Shown here: positions 23,650-34,027 of the stretch, in pieces
Position numbering within the stretch: the first letter of the stretch is position 1
Layout: each line of letters starts with the position of its first letter
DNA from: Symbiodinium natans
Taxonomy: Eukaryota > Sar > Dinophyceae > Suessiales > Symbiodiniaceae
Reading direction: 5' to 3'
Assembly (NCBI GenBank): GCA_905221605.1
Contig: CAJNDS010001613.1
Coordinates: 719,733-773,378 of the forward strand
Length of the DNA: 53,646 bases
Notes under the pieces: model-generated
Databases searched by the model: none
Told to the model about the DNA's origin: nothing
What the model saw: only the letters and a program-made list of their open reading frames with translations
Made by a program: the position numbers and the translations under genes

Positions 23650-24717
23650 TTGGATCTCTGTAGATTCACGCCTGAGTGCTTGTGCGCAAGCAGCCGTGAG
23701 GACATTACGGGATGTGGTGACTGCCCTGCCTGTACCAAAACGACTGGTGGCAACAGTCGGAGTGCATCGAGCTTCTGCCTCGCGGCAGCTGTGGAGTACC
23801 TTCGTGCGCTTAGGTCGACCTCTGCCGGCACACCAGCGCGGCACGTCGTGACACAGCGGTGCCTCAACAATTTGCACCAGGCACTTGCGCTTGATGGTAG
23901 TCACGGCAATAGCTTGACGTTGCTGGGAGTCTTGCACCAAGCCGGAATGGGTGTGCCACTGGATGAAATCGAAGCTTACCAGTGCTTCGTCAAGGCACAT
24001 GAGAGTGGAGATTCTCTTGGAACCCTCCACTTGGCCCGCTGCTACAAGCGCGGCACAGGATGCAACACAGATCTGGCAAAGGCACGGGAGCTCTTTGCCA
24101 CAGCTGCCACAGCTGCTACGCAGATGGCCACCTTGGAGCTGGCTTTGATGTACCGTGCCGGCTTGGGTGGAGAGGTGAACTGTGAAAAAGCTGTCGAGCT
24201 CCTGCAGAAAGCAGACGAAGCTGGAGATGCTCTTGCCGCGTACGAACTTGGCATGGGGTATGCAAACGAGACAATGGGCCTGTCAAAAAACTTGGAGAAG
24301 GCACGGACCCACATGGAGTCTGCTTGGCGTCGCGGATATGTCCCGGCAGTTGCCGAGCTTGCACAGATGTACATGCTGGGTATTGGGGGCCCCGAGGATG
24401 CCAACAAAGCAAGGGAACTGGCCATGACCCTGGATTTTCCGAAGCCGCGGCATCCTTCTGAGGTCGTGGACGACAAGTCGCTGACACGTGGATGGCTCAG
24501 CAGCCGTGTGCAAGAGCTCTATGCAGGCGATCTTGAAAAGCTCGATCCAAACCAGTGGTGGCAACTGCGCGTGCCAGATCCGGAAGAGGCTGGGGGGGGG
24601 GGGGGGGGGGGGGGGGTGGAGCCGGAAGAACAGAAGAAGCACTTCAAACATGTAGCTAGGGATGAAAGGCCCAGGCCACGAATACAAGAGTCCATAGAGT
24701 TCCGAAGTTCACGATAG
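23650..24717 (+). CDS. Sel1-like repeat (SLR/TPR-type) protein
   Basis: An open frame of about 355 codons with at least four Sel1-like repeats, the alpha-helical scaffold units found in ERAD and signalling adaptors. Copies are visible as SLGTLHLARCYKRGTGCNTD, MATLELALMYRAGLGGEVNC, AAYELGMGYANETMGLSKNL and AVAELAQMYMLGIGGPEDAN, each followed by a K-A-x-E/x-L helix. They cover roughly residues 85-265. The frame has no ATG near its beginning and the first in-frame Met lies inside the repeats, so the real 5' end is probably spliced from upstream or lost. Near the C-terminus a run of 25 G (24592-24616) encodes about eight Gly. If its length is wrong, the last 35 residues change frame. No introns interrupt the repeats, unlike neighbouring genes. 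Confidence 0.85.
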   Translation: MDLCRFTPECLCASSREDITGCGDCPACTKTTGGNSRSASSFCLAAAVEYLRALRSTSAGTPARHVVTQRCLNNLHQALALDGSHGNSLTLLGVLHQAGMGVPLDEIEAYQCFVKAHESGDSLGTLHLARCYKRGTGCNTDLAKARELFATAATAATQMATLELALMYRAGLGGEVNCEKAVELLQKADEAGDALAAYELGMGYANETMGLSKNLEKARTHMESAWRRGYVPAVAELAQMYMLGIGGPEDANKARELAMTLDFPKPRHPSEVVDDKSLTRGWLSSRVQELYAGDLEKLDPNQWWQLRVPDPEEAGGGGGGGGVEPEEQKKHFKHVARDERPRPRIQESIEFRSSR

Positions 24718-25599
24718 AACTGTTTGGAGGGAACGGTAAGCTCAACAGGGCCAACAATGCAGGTCAGACTGTGCAAGGTCTCCGCCTGCTGTTTTATGAA
24801 CGAACATGCCGGGGTGGACAAGGTTTGTTGTCAGCTTGCCGAAGCGAAGGAGGATCCAAACGCGATGCTGAAAGCCATGGGTCTTTATGCGGAGCCGGCG
24901 CAGATCACCACAAGTGGGCCTTTTGCATCGCGGCCCACGGTGGTGCCTCCACCAGGTCGGGCAGAAATGGGAAGCTCTGCTCGAAGTTGCTTTGAGCCTC
25001 TGAGCTTAGCAGGAGGAGAGTCCGGCGGTTTGTGGCGTGCCACGATGGCATTTCGTAGCCAGGCGCCTGGTGGACTCTAGCAGTGACGAGCATGCTCATC
25101 AACATTCCTTGTCCCTTGCCGCCCTAAGAGCCCTGAGAGACCCAAGAGACCTGAGGCATGAAGTATGGGGATCCAGTCACCGTGTCAGCTGAGCAAGCAG
25201 CCGGATCCACAGGCAGCTGCAATAGCGGCTTGTGAGAATTATTGCGAAGCTTTGAGCCCCAGCGCCTTGGTTGTGCTTGGATCTCTGGACATACAGGCAA
25301 ACGAGTCGTCGTAGAGATCGAGGCCACGTGCGAGCACCCAGTGGCAGGCAGAACAATTGTGCGTACCACTCTGAACTCTCACGGATGTTTCAGGAGGGCG
25401 GCATTTCGATCATCGCGGAGTATGTCTTGCCACGGGAGTACGACGCATTCATGAGCAACGCGCTTGCATGATCTTGGGCACCAAGGACACTAGGTCCGCG
25501 GTGCTGTTTGGGTGCTCTGAGTACACGCTAGGCAGACAGCCTGACGACACCTCCAGCCTGAGCAGGCGCAAGACCATGTTATAGCAAGCAGAGGCTGTC
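24718..25599. other. No certain gene downstream of the Sel1 protein
   Basis: A plus-strand frame at 24724-25080 reads plausibly (EDPNAMLKAMGLYAEPAQIT, then RPTVVPPPGRAEMGSS). It could be a further exon of the Sel1 gene or its shifted continuation if the poly-G length is wrong. A short frame near 25395-25470 contains GGISIIAEYVLPREYDAFM. Neither was assigned to a family. Confidence 0.35.
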
Positions 25600-25706
25600 A
25601 CACTCAATATCTTGATAAATAAGTGGATTGAAAAATATCAATCTTGCTACATGAATTTGAAGCATTCTTGGTGCTTGTTGCTTCTTTATGTCGTCTCATA
25701 GCACTT

Positions 25707-26297
25707 TTACGACAAACAGTTCCACAGTCACAGGTCATTTTCTCTTTTGCCTGGACTGTTAGATGCTCTTAATTTTCATCCAAAGAGATCTTTGTTACAT
25801 TCTTGATTTGCGTGTTTATTGTCTTGATAATGCATGACCTTGCTTTCGAATATTTTCATTTCGGTGCTCTGTAGAATATTCTTTCTTTTTGTTCAAGTCG
25901 TTTGTCTCTGTTCTGATAGTAGGACTGCTCATTCCAACTCTGGACTTTGTCTGCACGAAACTGTTTTTGTTTTTTTTTCTACTAAGTTCTGGATTTTCAG
26001 TATCACTATACTGTTCTCATCGTCTCTGGTTGATGTCATCTCTGTTCTCTTCCCTATAAACCCGTTTTCTTTTCAAGCAGTGTTTCACGGTTTGTCGCTG
26101 CAATATTGCTTGTTGTAAGCACCCACCTCTTCCATTGTCCTTATGGTTTGTATGAATTCAGGGATGCTTTGAAGTCTTCTATATATTCGCGCTCCCGCGT
26201 TAATGCTCATAAACTGTAATTCGTTTGTTCTCTCTATATCAAAACCATGTCCCACTTTCCCACCCACTGTGTGTCTAAATGAATGGTATAAGTTCAT
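25707..26297 (-). CDS. UGA-interrupted reading frame, unknown protein
   Basis: Read from the ATG at 26297 the frame gives NLYHSFRHTVGGKVGHGFDI, then NELQFMSINAGARIYRRLQS and IPEFIQTIRTMEEVG. The first in-frame stop is TGA at 26085-26087. Beyond it the same frame continues to a TAA at 25707-25709. It is broken only by TGA codons (lowest coordinates 26085, 26073, 25929, 25893, 25776, 25728), with no TAA or TAG in about 196 codons. The strand is A-rich and Lys/Glu/Asn-rich, as in an AT-biased coding strand. Reading TGA as Trp gives natural-looking sequence, and one TGG is also present. Alternatives: CGA-to-TGA decay of Arg codons, or chance. Under the standard code only the first 70 codons would be translated. 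No family was recognised. The in-frame TAG just upstream of the ATG supports that start. Confidence 0.4.
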
Positions 26298-26585
26298 ATT
26301 CTACAAGAAGAGTCATGTGCATTCTTCCTATTTAGGTGCTATCTCGTATTCAGATTTTTTAAAGCTATATTCTTTAGCATGAATGGGCCTTGCGATGGAA
26401 CATCCGACATCATTACTAATAGCAGAAAAGTTATACCGCTGTTAGTATGAACGATTATGAAGAGCATGTAACAGTTGTAGACGAGGTAGGGAAGATAGAG
26501 GAAGTACTATAAAATATCGCAGGTGTTGTCATAGTTTGTTGGAGATGTTTCAATCACTAAAATTGTACATGGCATTGCAATCTAA

Positions 26586-27149
26586 CGAAGTCAACTCGAA
26601 GCAAGCAAAGATGGAGGGATGCAAGTAAATCAAGACGGCATTAATTGTCTATTTTGCAGATGTAAAAGGACTGCATATCATAAAGAAGGTATATCAACTA
26701 CTGAAAACAATAAAGTGGTTGTTAATATTGTTGAGACCGGAGCAGTTTTAGTTTGGTCAAGGTGGGAATGTATCCCCATTTGAAACCAGACAGCACGGCA
26801 CAAATTGGAGGCGTTGAACTTTGCACCACGTGAAAAAAGGGAAAAATGCCACCCGAACGAAGAACGACTGGATAACGTTGAAGAAGATGTTGAAAGGATG
26901 GATAAAGATGCTAAAAACTCAATAAACAACTTCAATATTCTGGATTACGGATCAAGTGCCCAATGCTGAAATGGACGCAAGAGGAGGAATACATTCAATA
27001 GCACTTCAAAAGCCAGTGTGTGAGTTAGTCATTTGTATACTATAAAATCAACCATTTTGAGGACAGTATACGTAGGCATAATCATCGTATCGTTTAATTT
27101 AAGTGAGTTGTGAAGGTGAAATGAATGATATGAGATGTTACTGCCCTAA
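26586..27149 (+). CDS. UGA-interrupted reading frame, unknown protein, divergent to the previous
   Basis: Between a TAA at 26583 and a TAA at 27147 this frame has about 187 codons with six TGA (26781, 26967, 27021, 27111, 27117, 27126) and no TAA or TAG. It reads GGMQVNQDGINCLFCRCK, ENNKVVVNIVETGAVLVWSR, then after the first TGA HKLEALNFAPREKREKC and EERLDNVEEDVERMDKDAKN, the last resembling a coiled coil. Three TGA are clustered at the 3' end, so the genuine coding part may stop near 27021. A different frame just upstream starts at an ATG at 26447 and reads MNDYEEHVTVVDEVGKIEEV before TAA. It could be a first exon or the other side of a frameshift. I recognise no family. TGA as Trp, decayed Arg codons and chance remain open. 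Confidence 0.35.
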
Positions 27150-27180
27150 TTGTCAGATATGTAGAAATCATTTAATGTTT

Positions 27181-29693
27181 AAACGTCTTGACAAAAACAA
27201 AGAATACAAAAAAAGAAGGTAGGAGAGGCTAAGGTTGAGGGTTTGAGATATGGTGTGAAAGCGTACGGGGGGTATTGAGTGTGAGGTCTGGGGAAGGGGG
27301 CCGGGTTCTTTGGATTTTCTTTTGTTCGGTGTTGTGTTGGGAGGTGCTTTGGTTTTGATTGTAGTTGGGATGTCGGCATGGGATTTCGACAGGTGCTTTG
27401 CATTTTGGTGCTTGGAAGGGTCGATTTAGTAGGCGGGTTGAGAAACGGGGTGGAAGCGTAGGGGGGGGGGGGGTGTTGAAGTCTGGGGTCAGCCTCTGCT
27501 TGCTGTTGTGGTGTTACGCGGTTGTCCAGTGGCACATAGGGGTACACTGCTGCACGGTGCAATGCCTGTCTGGCATGCTTCGCCCTTGCAGTTGCACGCC
27601 TTTTGGCGGCATCTCCAGCAGGCCACGCACGGGTCTTGGCATACAAACAGTAGGAAATCAACTCTGAACATCGACGAAGTGAGTTGAAGTTATGTGTCTC
27701 TGCTTGTTTCTTGACGTTGAACCCTATTCCGTCGTATTTGTGCATCATCCGGACAACTTTTCATGGCATTCATGTATCTGTTGCTGCCTCATACTTCCAT
27801 CACGAAGAGCAGCAACAATAGAAGAAAAAGCCAAAGCACATTCCCAATTCTACGTACCCCGTCCAAGAAGCCCTCAACCCAAATCCTAAACCCTTAACAT
27901 GCTTTGGAAAAATATGGTGGCAGGGGCAACAACAGCGCTGGTGGCGGATACAGTCAATTCTAGTAGCCTTCACCCTATCTCTTTGTCTTCTTGTTGGTTT
28001 TTCCATTCCCCAAGATAGTGAAGAACTAGTACTGATCGCCATATGACTTCAATGATGCCGAAATTGTATGTTGCATACAAGGTAATAGCATGAACTATTC
28101 ATGTCATTGCACGACATGGTAGTCAGCATAATTTTGCTGCATCCAGGTCTTTGAACGACTGTTCACTTGATCATGATGTCCACCTGGTAGGTATCCTGAG
28201 CGCCAGTGTGAAAAATCAATCCCGCTTCAGGTTGCGTTTGTGGATGAAGCGGTCCACCAAAGCTCGCCAGCCGCATCTGAACACTTGAATTCAGCGGGCC
28301 GTAGAATGCTTTAGCAAGAAAGGAGGCAGAACTTTTTGCTTTCGACTTTAGCTGTTGGACCCCAGCTGTTCTAGCGTACTCGACCTATGCATCCCTACTC
28401 GATCTGATTTGCCTATGCAATAGTCCTACTCCCACTCAGTTTCTCTCAAGTATCGAAACACCCGTTCACCAACCCTGAACGCGTCCTCTTCTCAACAAGA
28501 CAGTAGCTAGGTTGGAGCAGGCAGCTCCACAAAGTGGCATCTGCCTGCTCCCGTTGAGCTTGCACATGGTGCTCTCACAGACCGTGCTCGCTTACGGGGA
28601 TTAAAGTGAGTCCGACAGCTTCTGCACAAGGCATGACAAAACTGATTCACCGATAGGCGCCTTTGAGCACGACTCCACTCCCAGGTGCACTCCACTTGCA
28701 AGGCACGCGGGGACAGGCAGCAGCTCTGTGCTCAGCGAAGTTCCGCTTCGTCAGGCAATCACGTGCAAAAGGTTCGGTATGTGGGCCAGCAATCGTACGA
28801 ACCGAGGATGGTCTTCAAGGTGCCGAGAAGATCGGTGAATCCAAAAGTGCGGGCAGGGCTGCATGTCCGGCGCAGCGACTGGTCAAAGCGACGCCTGTTG
28901 TGCAACCTGGCTGAGGGTGAGCATAACATGGCTACATGAAATTACATGAAGCACCTTGCGACAAGGGCCTTACGTAAGTGCACTGCAGGCATCGCGCTTT
29001 GCAAAGAAGATGCTTTGAGCTCAACCTTTCACGAAAGAGGATGCAGAAGTGCCAATGTTTGTCGTGCGTTGAGGCCAGCCGATGTCCCTTGGCCAAGCTC
29101 CCACAGGCAGAATTTGCAACTGCAAACTGGCAACTGACGTTGCGTGGCAACTTGCTTTGTGAGGGCTTTCTCCGCGCCTTTGTGAACTACGTCTTTTCAT
29201 TCTTGGCTGATGGGAGTCGGCGGTGAAAATTGAAAACCTTTTTCCTCATCAACAAGACAGGACAAGGAGTGACGGGACCGATGCTGGCTCAATGTTGCCA
29301 TTGCTTGAAGGTGGTTCTGCATGGTTCTGCGGCGGGAAGTCAGGCATAGCCTCGCAAGGACTCGTGCGCGGAGCACAGATGCAATCTCTGGCTCTTTGTC
29401 GCACGCCGCATGGATTGGCAAACGTGGCCTACGGCAATGTCTCACCCGTGTCCACAATGACACAGTGGACCGTGCGATTGAAAAAGGATGCTAGCAGCAG
29501 CGTTTTGAGGGGTTGTTTGGTGCTGACCAAATCGCCCTCCCTTTCCACTGTGCTTGAGAGGCCAAAGGCTCGAAGGAGATAGCAAAGACAGCAAAGAGCA
29601 AGGCCATCGGGTTCTTCTTCAGGAGCGGCTCGAAGCTCGAACCTACTAGGAGATCTGTTTGTTGCAGGAAGAGAAAGCCAAGGACGCGAGCCT
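27181..29693. other. No certain gene
   Basis: The first part (about 27190-27500) is T/G-rich, with a run of 13 G at 27461-27473 and loose telomere-like words. Plus-strand stretches at about 28760-28915 (basic, for example KVRYVGQQSYEPRMVFKVPR), 29380-29450 and 29445-29640 (for example RFEGLFGADQIALPFHCA) look coding. They may be exons of the charged protein that follows. I could not build junctions and recognise no family. Confidence 0.4.
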
Positions 29694-30352
29694 GCGACAT
29701 CACTTTCCCACAAGTGAGTGCATCAACTGCATACCGCCCAGCAGGACAAAGAAAAAGGAAGTAAAAAAGACACGGCCGACAAGCCGAATGGTAAAGCAGG
29801 CGAAGATGGAGGCAAAGGTGGGGACGAAAAGAAGCGCGAGAAGGATAAGGCAAGGGAGGGTCAGAAAGAAAAGGACAAGGAGCAGCCGAAAGAGAAAGAC
29901 AGGATAAAGGAGAAACAGGAGAAGCAGCATGAGAAAGAGAAGGAGAAGGACAAAGAGAAACCCAAAGACAAGGACAAGTGGGGATGAACGGTCGCAGTGT
30001 GGACAGAACCATGACGTTGCACCTCCAGGAGAGGAAAAAAGAGAAGCGAGCAGCCGAGGAGGTGCAAACTGCTTATTGCATTGTTGCATTTCACCTTGGT
30101 AATTCTGTATACGGCACATGAGTCACATGAGCAATGCGAGCCGTTCAAGCAAGGACAAAGATGAGTCTGAGAGTAGGCGAAAAGACAGGCCATGGTTCAA
30201 AGATGGTCACGACATCATGTATGCAGCTCCAGCCTAATCCAGAAACCGCTACGCTGTGGCAGCAAGAAAGACGCTACACTCGTATCAGCAATGCTTCGCA
30301 ACAGGAAAGAGAAGGACAAAGGCAGAAAACGCTTGGACCCGAGAACCAGTGA
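29694..30352 (+). CDS. Lys/Glu-rich charged protein exons, hypothetical
   Basis: From about 29735 to 29987 the frame is a highly charged low-complexity chain (DKEKGSKKDTADKPNGKAGE, then repeated K-E-K-D units to the end KPKDKDKW). After a gap, 30140-30220 reads SRSSKDKDESESRRKDRPWF and 30265-30350 reads KKDATLVSAMLRNRKEKDKG followed by RKRLDPRTSELCGTG. The run of three in-phase-looking, similarly charged segments suggests the C-terminal exons of one disordered protein. RS/RD-like dipeptides recall RNA-processing factors, but this is only a compositional resemblance. Upstream exons probably lie at 29240-29640. There is no start codon, domain or functional assignment. The frame also creates an artificial Phe/Leu-rich frame on the opposite strand. 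Confidence 0.45.
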
Positions 30353-30515
30353 ACTCTGCGGTACTGGCTAGTCGGATGGCAAAAACTGATTGAAGTCACT
30401 GAGCACGTGAATGCTGGAAGGGACTGCGCGCAGTGTCGCTTTGTGTCGGCCGGGTTTGGTTCAAGCTGATAGCGAAAACACACAAACCGCACCGTCTCCC
30501 CACCATCTTGACAGC

Positions 30516-32414
30516 ATGCGCCGAATTGCCTTCTCGCTGCTTGTGGCCCTGTCCACAGCAACCGCGGACACAGAGTCTTCTGACGCGGATGTGACCAATC
30601 TGCTACAGCTGATAAACCCTCAGGGACCTTTGCCGGCTCAGACGGGAGCTCAAAGCCAGCTCTACGGCTCTGAACTTCAAGGACTTCAAAGGGCAGACTT
30701 TGCTTCCACAAAGTGGAGCTCGCAGAGCACGCCCGCCCTGAACGCTGAGGACTCGAAGCCGATCATCATGACGGGGCGCTTTGGCAACTTACCTCCGGCA
30801 GTGAAAAATTCTGGGGTGACTTCCCAGGTGTCTTCTCAGTCTTCTCTACTGAAGCAAGCAGTGCCTGTACAAGCGCCAACATCGCTCACATCGCCAACTC
30901 AGCCCACTCAGTCCTTGGGATCCGTGGCCTCGCTGGCAAAGCTTGCTGAGCTTGCTGAGCTTGCTCGCCTGAGCTCCACGAAGCCGAGAGTTCGTGAAGC
31001 CAGGGTCACAGGCACTGCACATAAGAAAGGGAAGAAAGGGAAGAAGTTGAAGAGAGAGCCGGAGGAGGATGTTGAGTTACCCAAGAAGTCCACGGAGCTT
31101 GTCCCAGAGCTCAGCAGTGAAGAGGTTGAACCTGAACCGGCGGAGCTTAGCAGCTCGAAAGTCAAGACTTCGAAATCCAAGAGCGTGTTGACAGACGCGG
31201 CTGTTTCCCAAGCATCGCACGGTGGTGCGAAGAGATTGCACGATTTGGCAGCTGCCGCATGCAAAGACTGGTTGCACGAGTGCCGTAGCATCAGTACCGA
31301 CTTCAATGTGGACGCATGCATGCACTACAAGTCCTTCTGCCTGGATGGCACACCAGGGCTGATCGAAGGATCTGCAATGGCTGTAGGCCAGGCAGATCAC
31401 GCTGTCTCCAAGATGGCTGCAGATATCATGGGGGCCCCTACACAATCACCGAAGAAAAGTGCTGAGACTGCGGACGCTGCGGCAACCGCACCAAGTCAGG
31501 CAGACACTGTAGAGAGCAAGACGTTGGGTGATGGTATCAGCACTGGCATCAGCCAGTCTGGAGTGGGTGGTTTTGGAACCGACCGGGAGCCTGAAACTGC
31601 ACCCACTGCATCCACGGAATCCACGGACCGTGTCGAAGAGATCTCCAAAGATGCGCTCAGTCCAATCACAGAGGCGGAGGCAGCAGAAGTGCGCAAGCAA
31701 GGCTCCGAGGAGTTAGAGAAGTTGGACGAGTCAGACGAAAGCTCAGATCCCCAACCAGAAGGGCTCGACGCCAAGACGACTTCAAGCACAAATACCGCCG
31801 AAGCTTCAGCCGGCGAGGTTGAGTCCAGCAGTGATGTCCATGAACTAGACCCTGAAGTCCCAGCCACTCCTGAGCCCTCGGAATTCTTGGATTCTGGAAG
31901 CGCAGAGAGCGACGCAGACACGGAGGAGCCTTCGGCAGCGGCCGAGACCCTGGAGTCCGATCAGCTGGATCAGCCTCAGGTACGACCTGAGGCACCGCTC
32001 TTGAGCTCCACGGACTCCATGGGCTCCACGGACTCCATGGACTCCACGGACTCCACAGCCCACAGTCGCATCACTCACTCAAGCATCTCAAGGTCAGACA
32101 GGTCAGACATCTCAGACAGTCCCGGCACTGCAAAGTCGAAGCCCATGTCCAACGCAGGCTGGGTTTTCGGCCAGGCAGCCAGCACCTTGACGAACAACCA
32201 GGAAGTAGACCAGGGCATTCAGAGTACAACTTTCGAGTTGAGCCGAGTGGATGCCCTTGGAGCTTCGGCAGGCTCCCTCACCTTGGCTCAGAGTGAACAA
32301 GAGCAAGAGCGCTTGGCCAGCGCAAAGGAGAATCTTTGCGCGTTGTGGCACTCCATGTGCAGGCGTGTCACCACTGCGGAGGTGTGTGTCAAGTACGCGA
32401 GCATCTGCCACTGA
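30516..32414 (+). CDS. Secreted Ser/Glu-rich protein with paired Cys/Trp motifs
   Basis: The frame is open further upstream, but the ATG at 30516 is preferred because it begins a clear signal peptide (MRRIAFSLLVALSTATA). The mature chain (about 630 residues, no introns) is mostly disordered, rich in Ser, Glu, Asp and Ala. It has a KKGKKGKKLKRE basic patch near 31021, a nine-nucleotide repeat encoding LAE units at 30943-30966, and S-T-D-S-M repeats near 32010-32055. Two short folded-looking elements stand out: one near 31255-31341 (CKDWLHECRS ... CMHYKSFC) and one at the very C-terminus (CALWHSMCRR ... CVKYASIC). They share the pattern C-x2-W-x3-C-R, a spacer, then C-x2-Y-x3-C. Four cysteines per element suggest two disulphides. 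Function is unknown. A secreted, surface or vacuolar matrix protein is plausible but inferred. Confidence 0.8.
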   Translation: MRRIAFSLLVALSTATADTESSDADVTNLLQLINPQGPLPAQTGAQSQLYGSELQGLQRADFASTKWSSQSTPALNAEDSKPIIMTGRFGNLPPAVKNSGVTSQVSSQSSLLKQAVPVQAPTSLTSPTQPTQSLGSVASLAKLAELAELARLSSTKPRVREARVTGTAHKKGKKGKKLKREPEEDVELPKKSTELVPELSSEEVEPEPAELSSSKVKTSKSKSVLTDAAVSQASHGGAKRLHDLAAAACKDWLHECRSISTDFNVDACMHYKSFCLDGTPGLIEGSAMAVGQADHAVSKMAADIMGAPTQSPKKSAETADAAATAPSQADTVESKTLGDGISTGISQSGVGGFGTDREPETAPTASTESTDRVEEISKDALSPITEAEAAEVRKQGSEELEKLDESDESSDPQPEGLDAKTTSSTNTAEASAGEVESSSDVHELDPEVPATPEPSEFLDSGSAESDADTEEPSAAAETLESDQLDQPQVRPEAPLLSSTDSMGSTDSMDSTDSTAHSRITHSSISRSDRSDISDSPGTAKSKPMSNAGWVFGQAASTLTNNQEVDQGIQSTTFELSRVDALGASAGSLTLAQSEQEQERLASAKENLCALWHSMCRRVTTAEVCVKYASICH

Positions 32415-33801
32415 ACGCGTGGCCGGACTGTAGAATCTGTAGGCGGTTTGAAAGGGAGTCAGGCCGGCCCATCCCCAGTACCGTACAGGAAACCAGTTTT
32501 GCCTCCAGTTCAATCTGGTGGGTCTTCCGTTATGGCGCATGTTATGCAAATGTAATCCGCGCCAATCTCGTTTGCATCTTGCACCAAAGGTGCTGGATGA
32601 AGTTAGCTCGATCGCCGCGATGTCGGTATGGTCCACGACTAAACTACACGACTCATACTGCTGCCAGAGTTCTGAGTTTCGGCCATAGGGTATTCATTTG
32701 TATTTGGGTTAGTATTGCGAGATGCGCGTGCATGAGTGCATGCGCGCCATTTTTGTTTGCATACATTTGGGATAGCAAAACTTTCGCGCAGCCTGATGTC
32801 AGGCCGAGATCATTCGTCCGACTCTGACTATAGTAGGCACTCTTCGTGCTGGCCAGCGAAGTCTCTCTCATGTGGTCACCAGCATATTTTGAGATTTTGG
32901 TTCTGGAAAGTCGATCTGGGAAGTGAACCGCCGACAGGTCGAGATCTCGGAGATCTCGACATAAGAAAGAGATTTCAGGCTGCAACAAGGTACACAAGCC
33001 GTTGCTAAGATTGTGCGCTGTCCCTTCCCTCGCGCTTCATACTTGACACCAAGGAAAGACCGACAGCCCCCTAGAACCCGTGCTTTGGATGCAGAAAGGC
33101 TATGCATGGAGACATGGGATATTGGACGATGCATGGAAAGCAGCGGAAATTTGATGCTGAACAGCCGGGAGAGTGCCTCTGAATGTTAAAGTTAACAGGA
33201 AGGCTTGGTGAAGGCAATCCGGGCTTGGGGAGTGGAGGGGAGGCGGGGTATGCGGGGTGTTGATTTCGATTAGAGTGACGAGAGGTCCTCTGGATTGCAG
33301 CTCCTCCGGATTGCAGCTCTTCCGCGACAGTCCTCAAAGCCCTCCCAAACAGTCGTGCGACACATTTCGTCCTTGTGCTGCCATCTGCACTAGCTTTCCT
33401 GCCAACTCCTCGTGGATCTAGATTTGGTCCACACGCTGCGCAATGTGCCCATGACTTCAAAGTAAATCGTTTGCGGCGCCACGGACACAGCGAAGGAGGA
33501 GTTGTGCCTGTAGCACCGGACAAGCATTTTCACAGCTGTGCTGCCCGCCAGGCCTGCCATGCCTGCCGAGATTTCTGTGAGAGCTACCGCAAAACTACCC
33601 ACTGTTATCCCCCGTAGCGAGCGGCAACTCGATGCATAGCAAAAGATAGCAGGACTTTGTACTTGTCGGCATTGGGATGCTGATCTTGTTGAAATATGGC
33701 TCGTTGTATTCGTTCGTCAGTGCTACTAGCTCTGTGCGCCTGCACGATAAGGCAACAGTGGTCAACAGGCTTCGCGACTTCCTGAGTTTTGTGCAGCCAG
33801 A

Positions 33802-33803
<2 letters not shown>
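32415..33803. other. No recognised gene
   Basis: Frames on both strands up to about 163 codons show no known motif. The region probably contains the 3' end of the secreted-protein gene and intergenic DNA. Confidence 0.5.
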
Positions 33804-33898
<95 letters not shown>

Positions 33899-33901
33899 CC
33901 A

Positions 33902-33945
<44 letters not shown>

Positions 33946-33947
33946 CA

Positions 33948-34027
<80 letters not shown>

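Larger units (their letters stand above)
25600..27180. other. AT-rich island of distinct composition
   Basis: Base composition changes abruptly here to clearly AT-rich DNA, against roughly balanced composition on both sides. The plus strand is T-rich in the left half and A/G-rich in the right half, as expected if the left half codes on the minus strand and the right half on the plus strand. No terminal repeats, target-site duplication, tRNA or rRNA were seen. It could be a transferred organellar, bacterial or other foreign segment, an old mobile element, or an assembly join. Confidence 0.7.

Noticed and set aside
25834-26118. Plus-strand 94-codon hydrophobic frame in the AT-rich island
   Set aside because: It is the antisense of the Lys/Asn-rich minus-strand frame; Phe/Ile/Leu/Ser richness follows from T-rich sequence.
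25600-27180. AT-rich island as a ciliate-code gene (TAA/TAG read as Gln)
   Set aside because: The longest frames avoid TAA and TAG altogether and contain TGA, the opposite of what that code predicts.
29491-30193. Minus-strand frames rich in Phe, Leu and Ser resembling a membrane protein
   Set aside because: They are the antisense of the Lys/Glu-rich exons, where AAG/GAG codons read as CTT/CTC on the opposite strand.
30908-31921. Minus-strand frames of 137 and 141 codons inside the secreted-protein gene
   Set aside because: Shadow frames of a strongly supported plus-strand gene with signal peptide and cysteine motifs.
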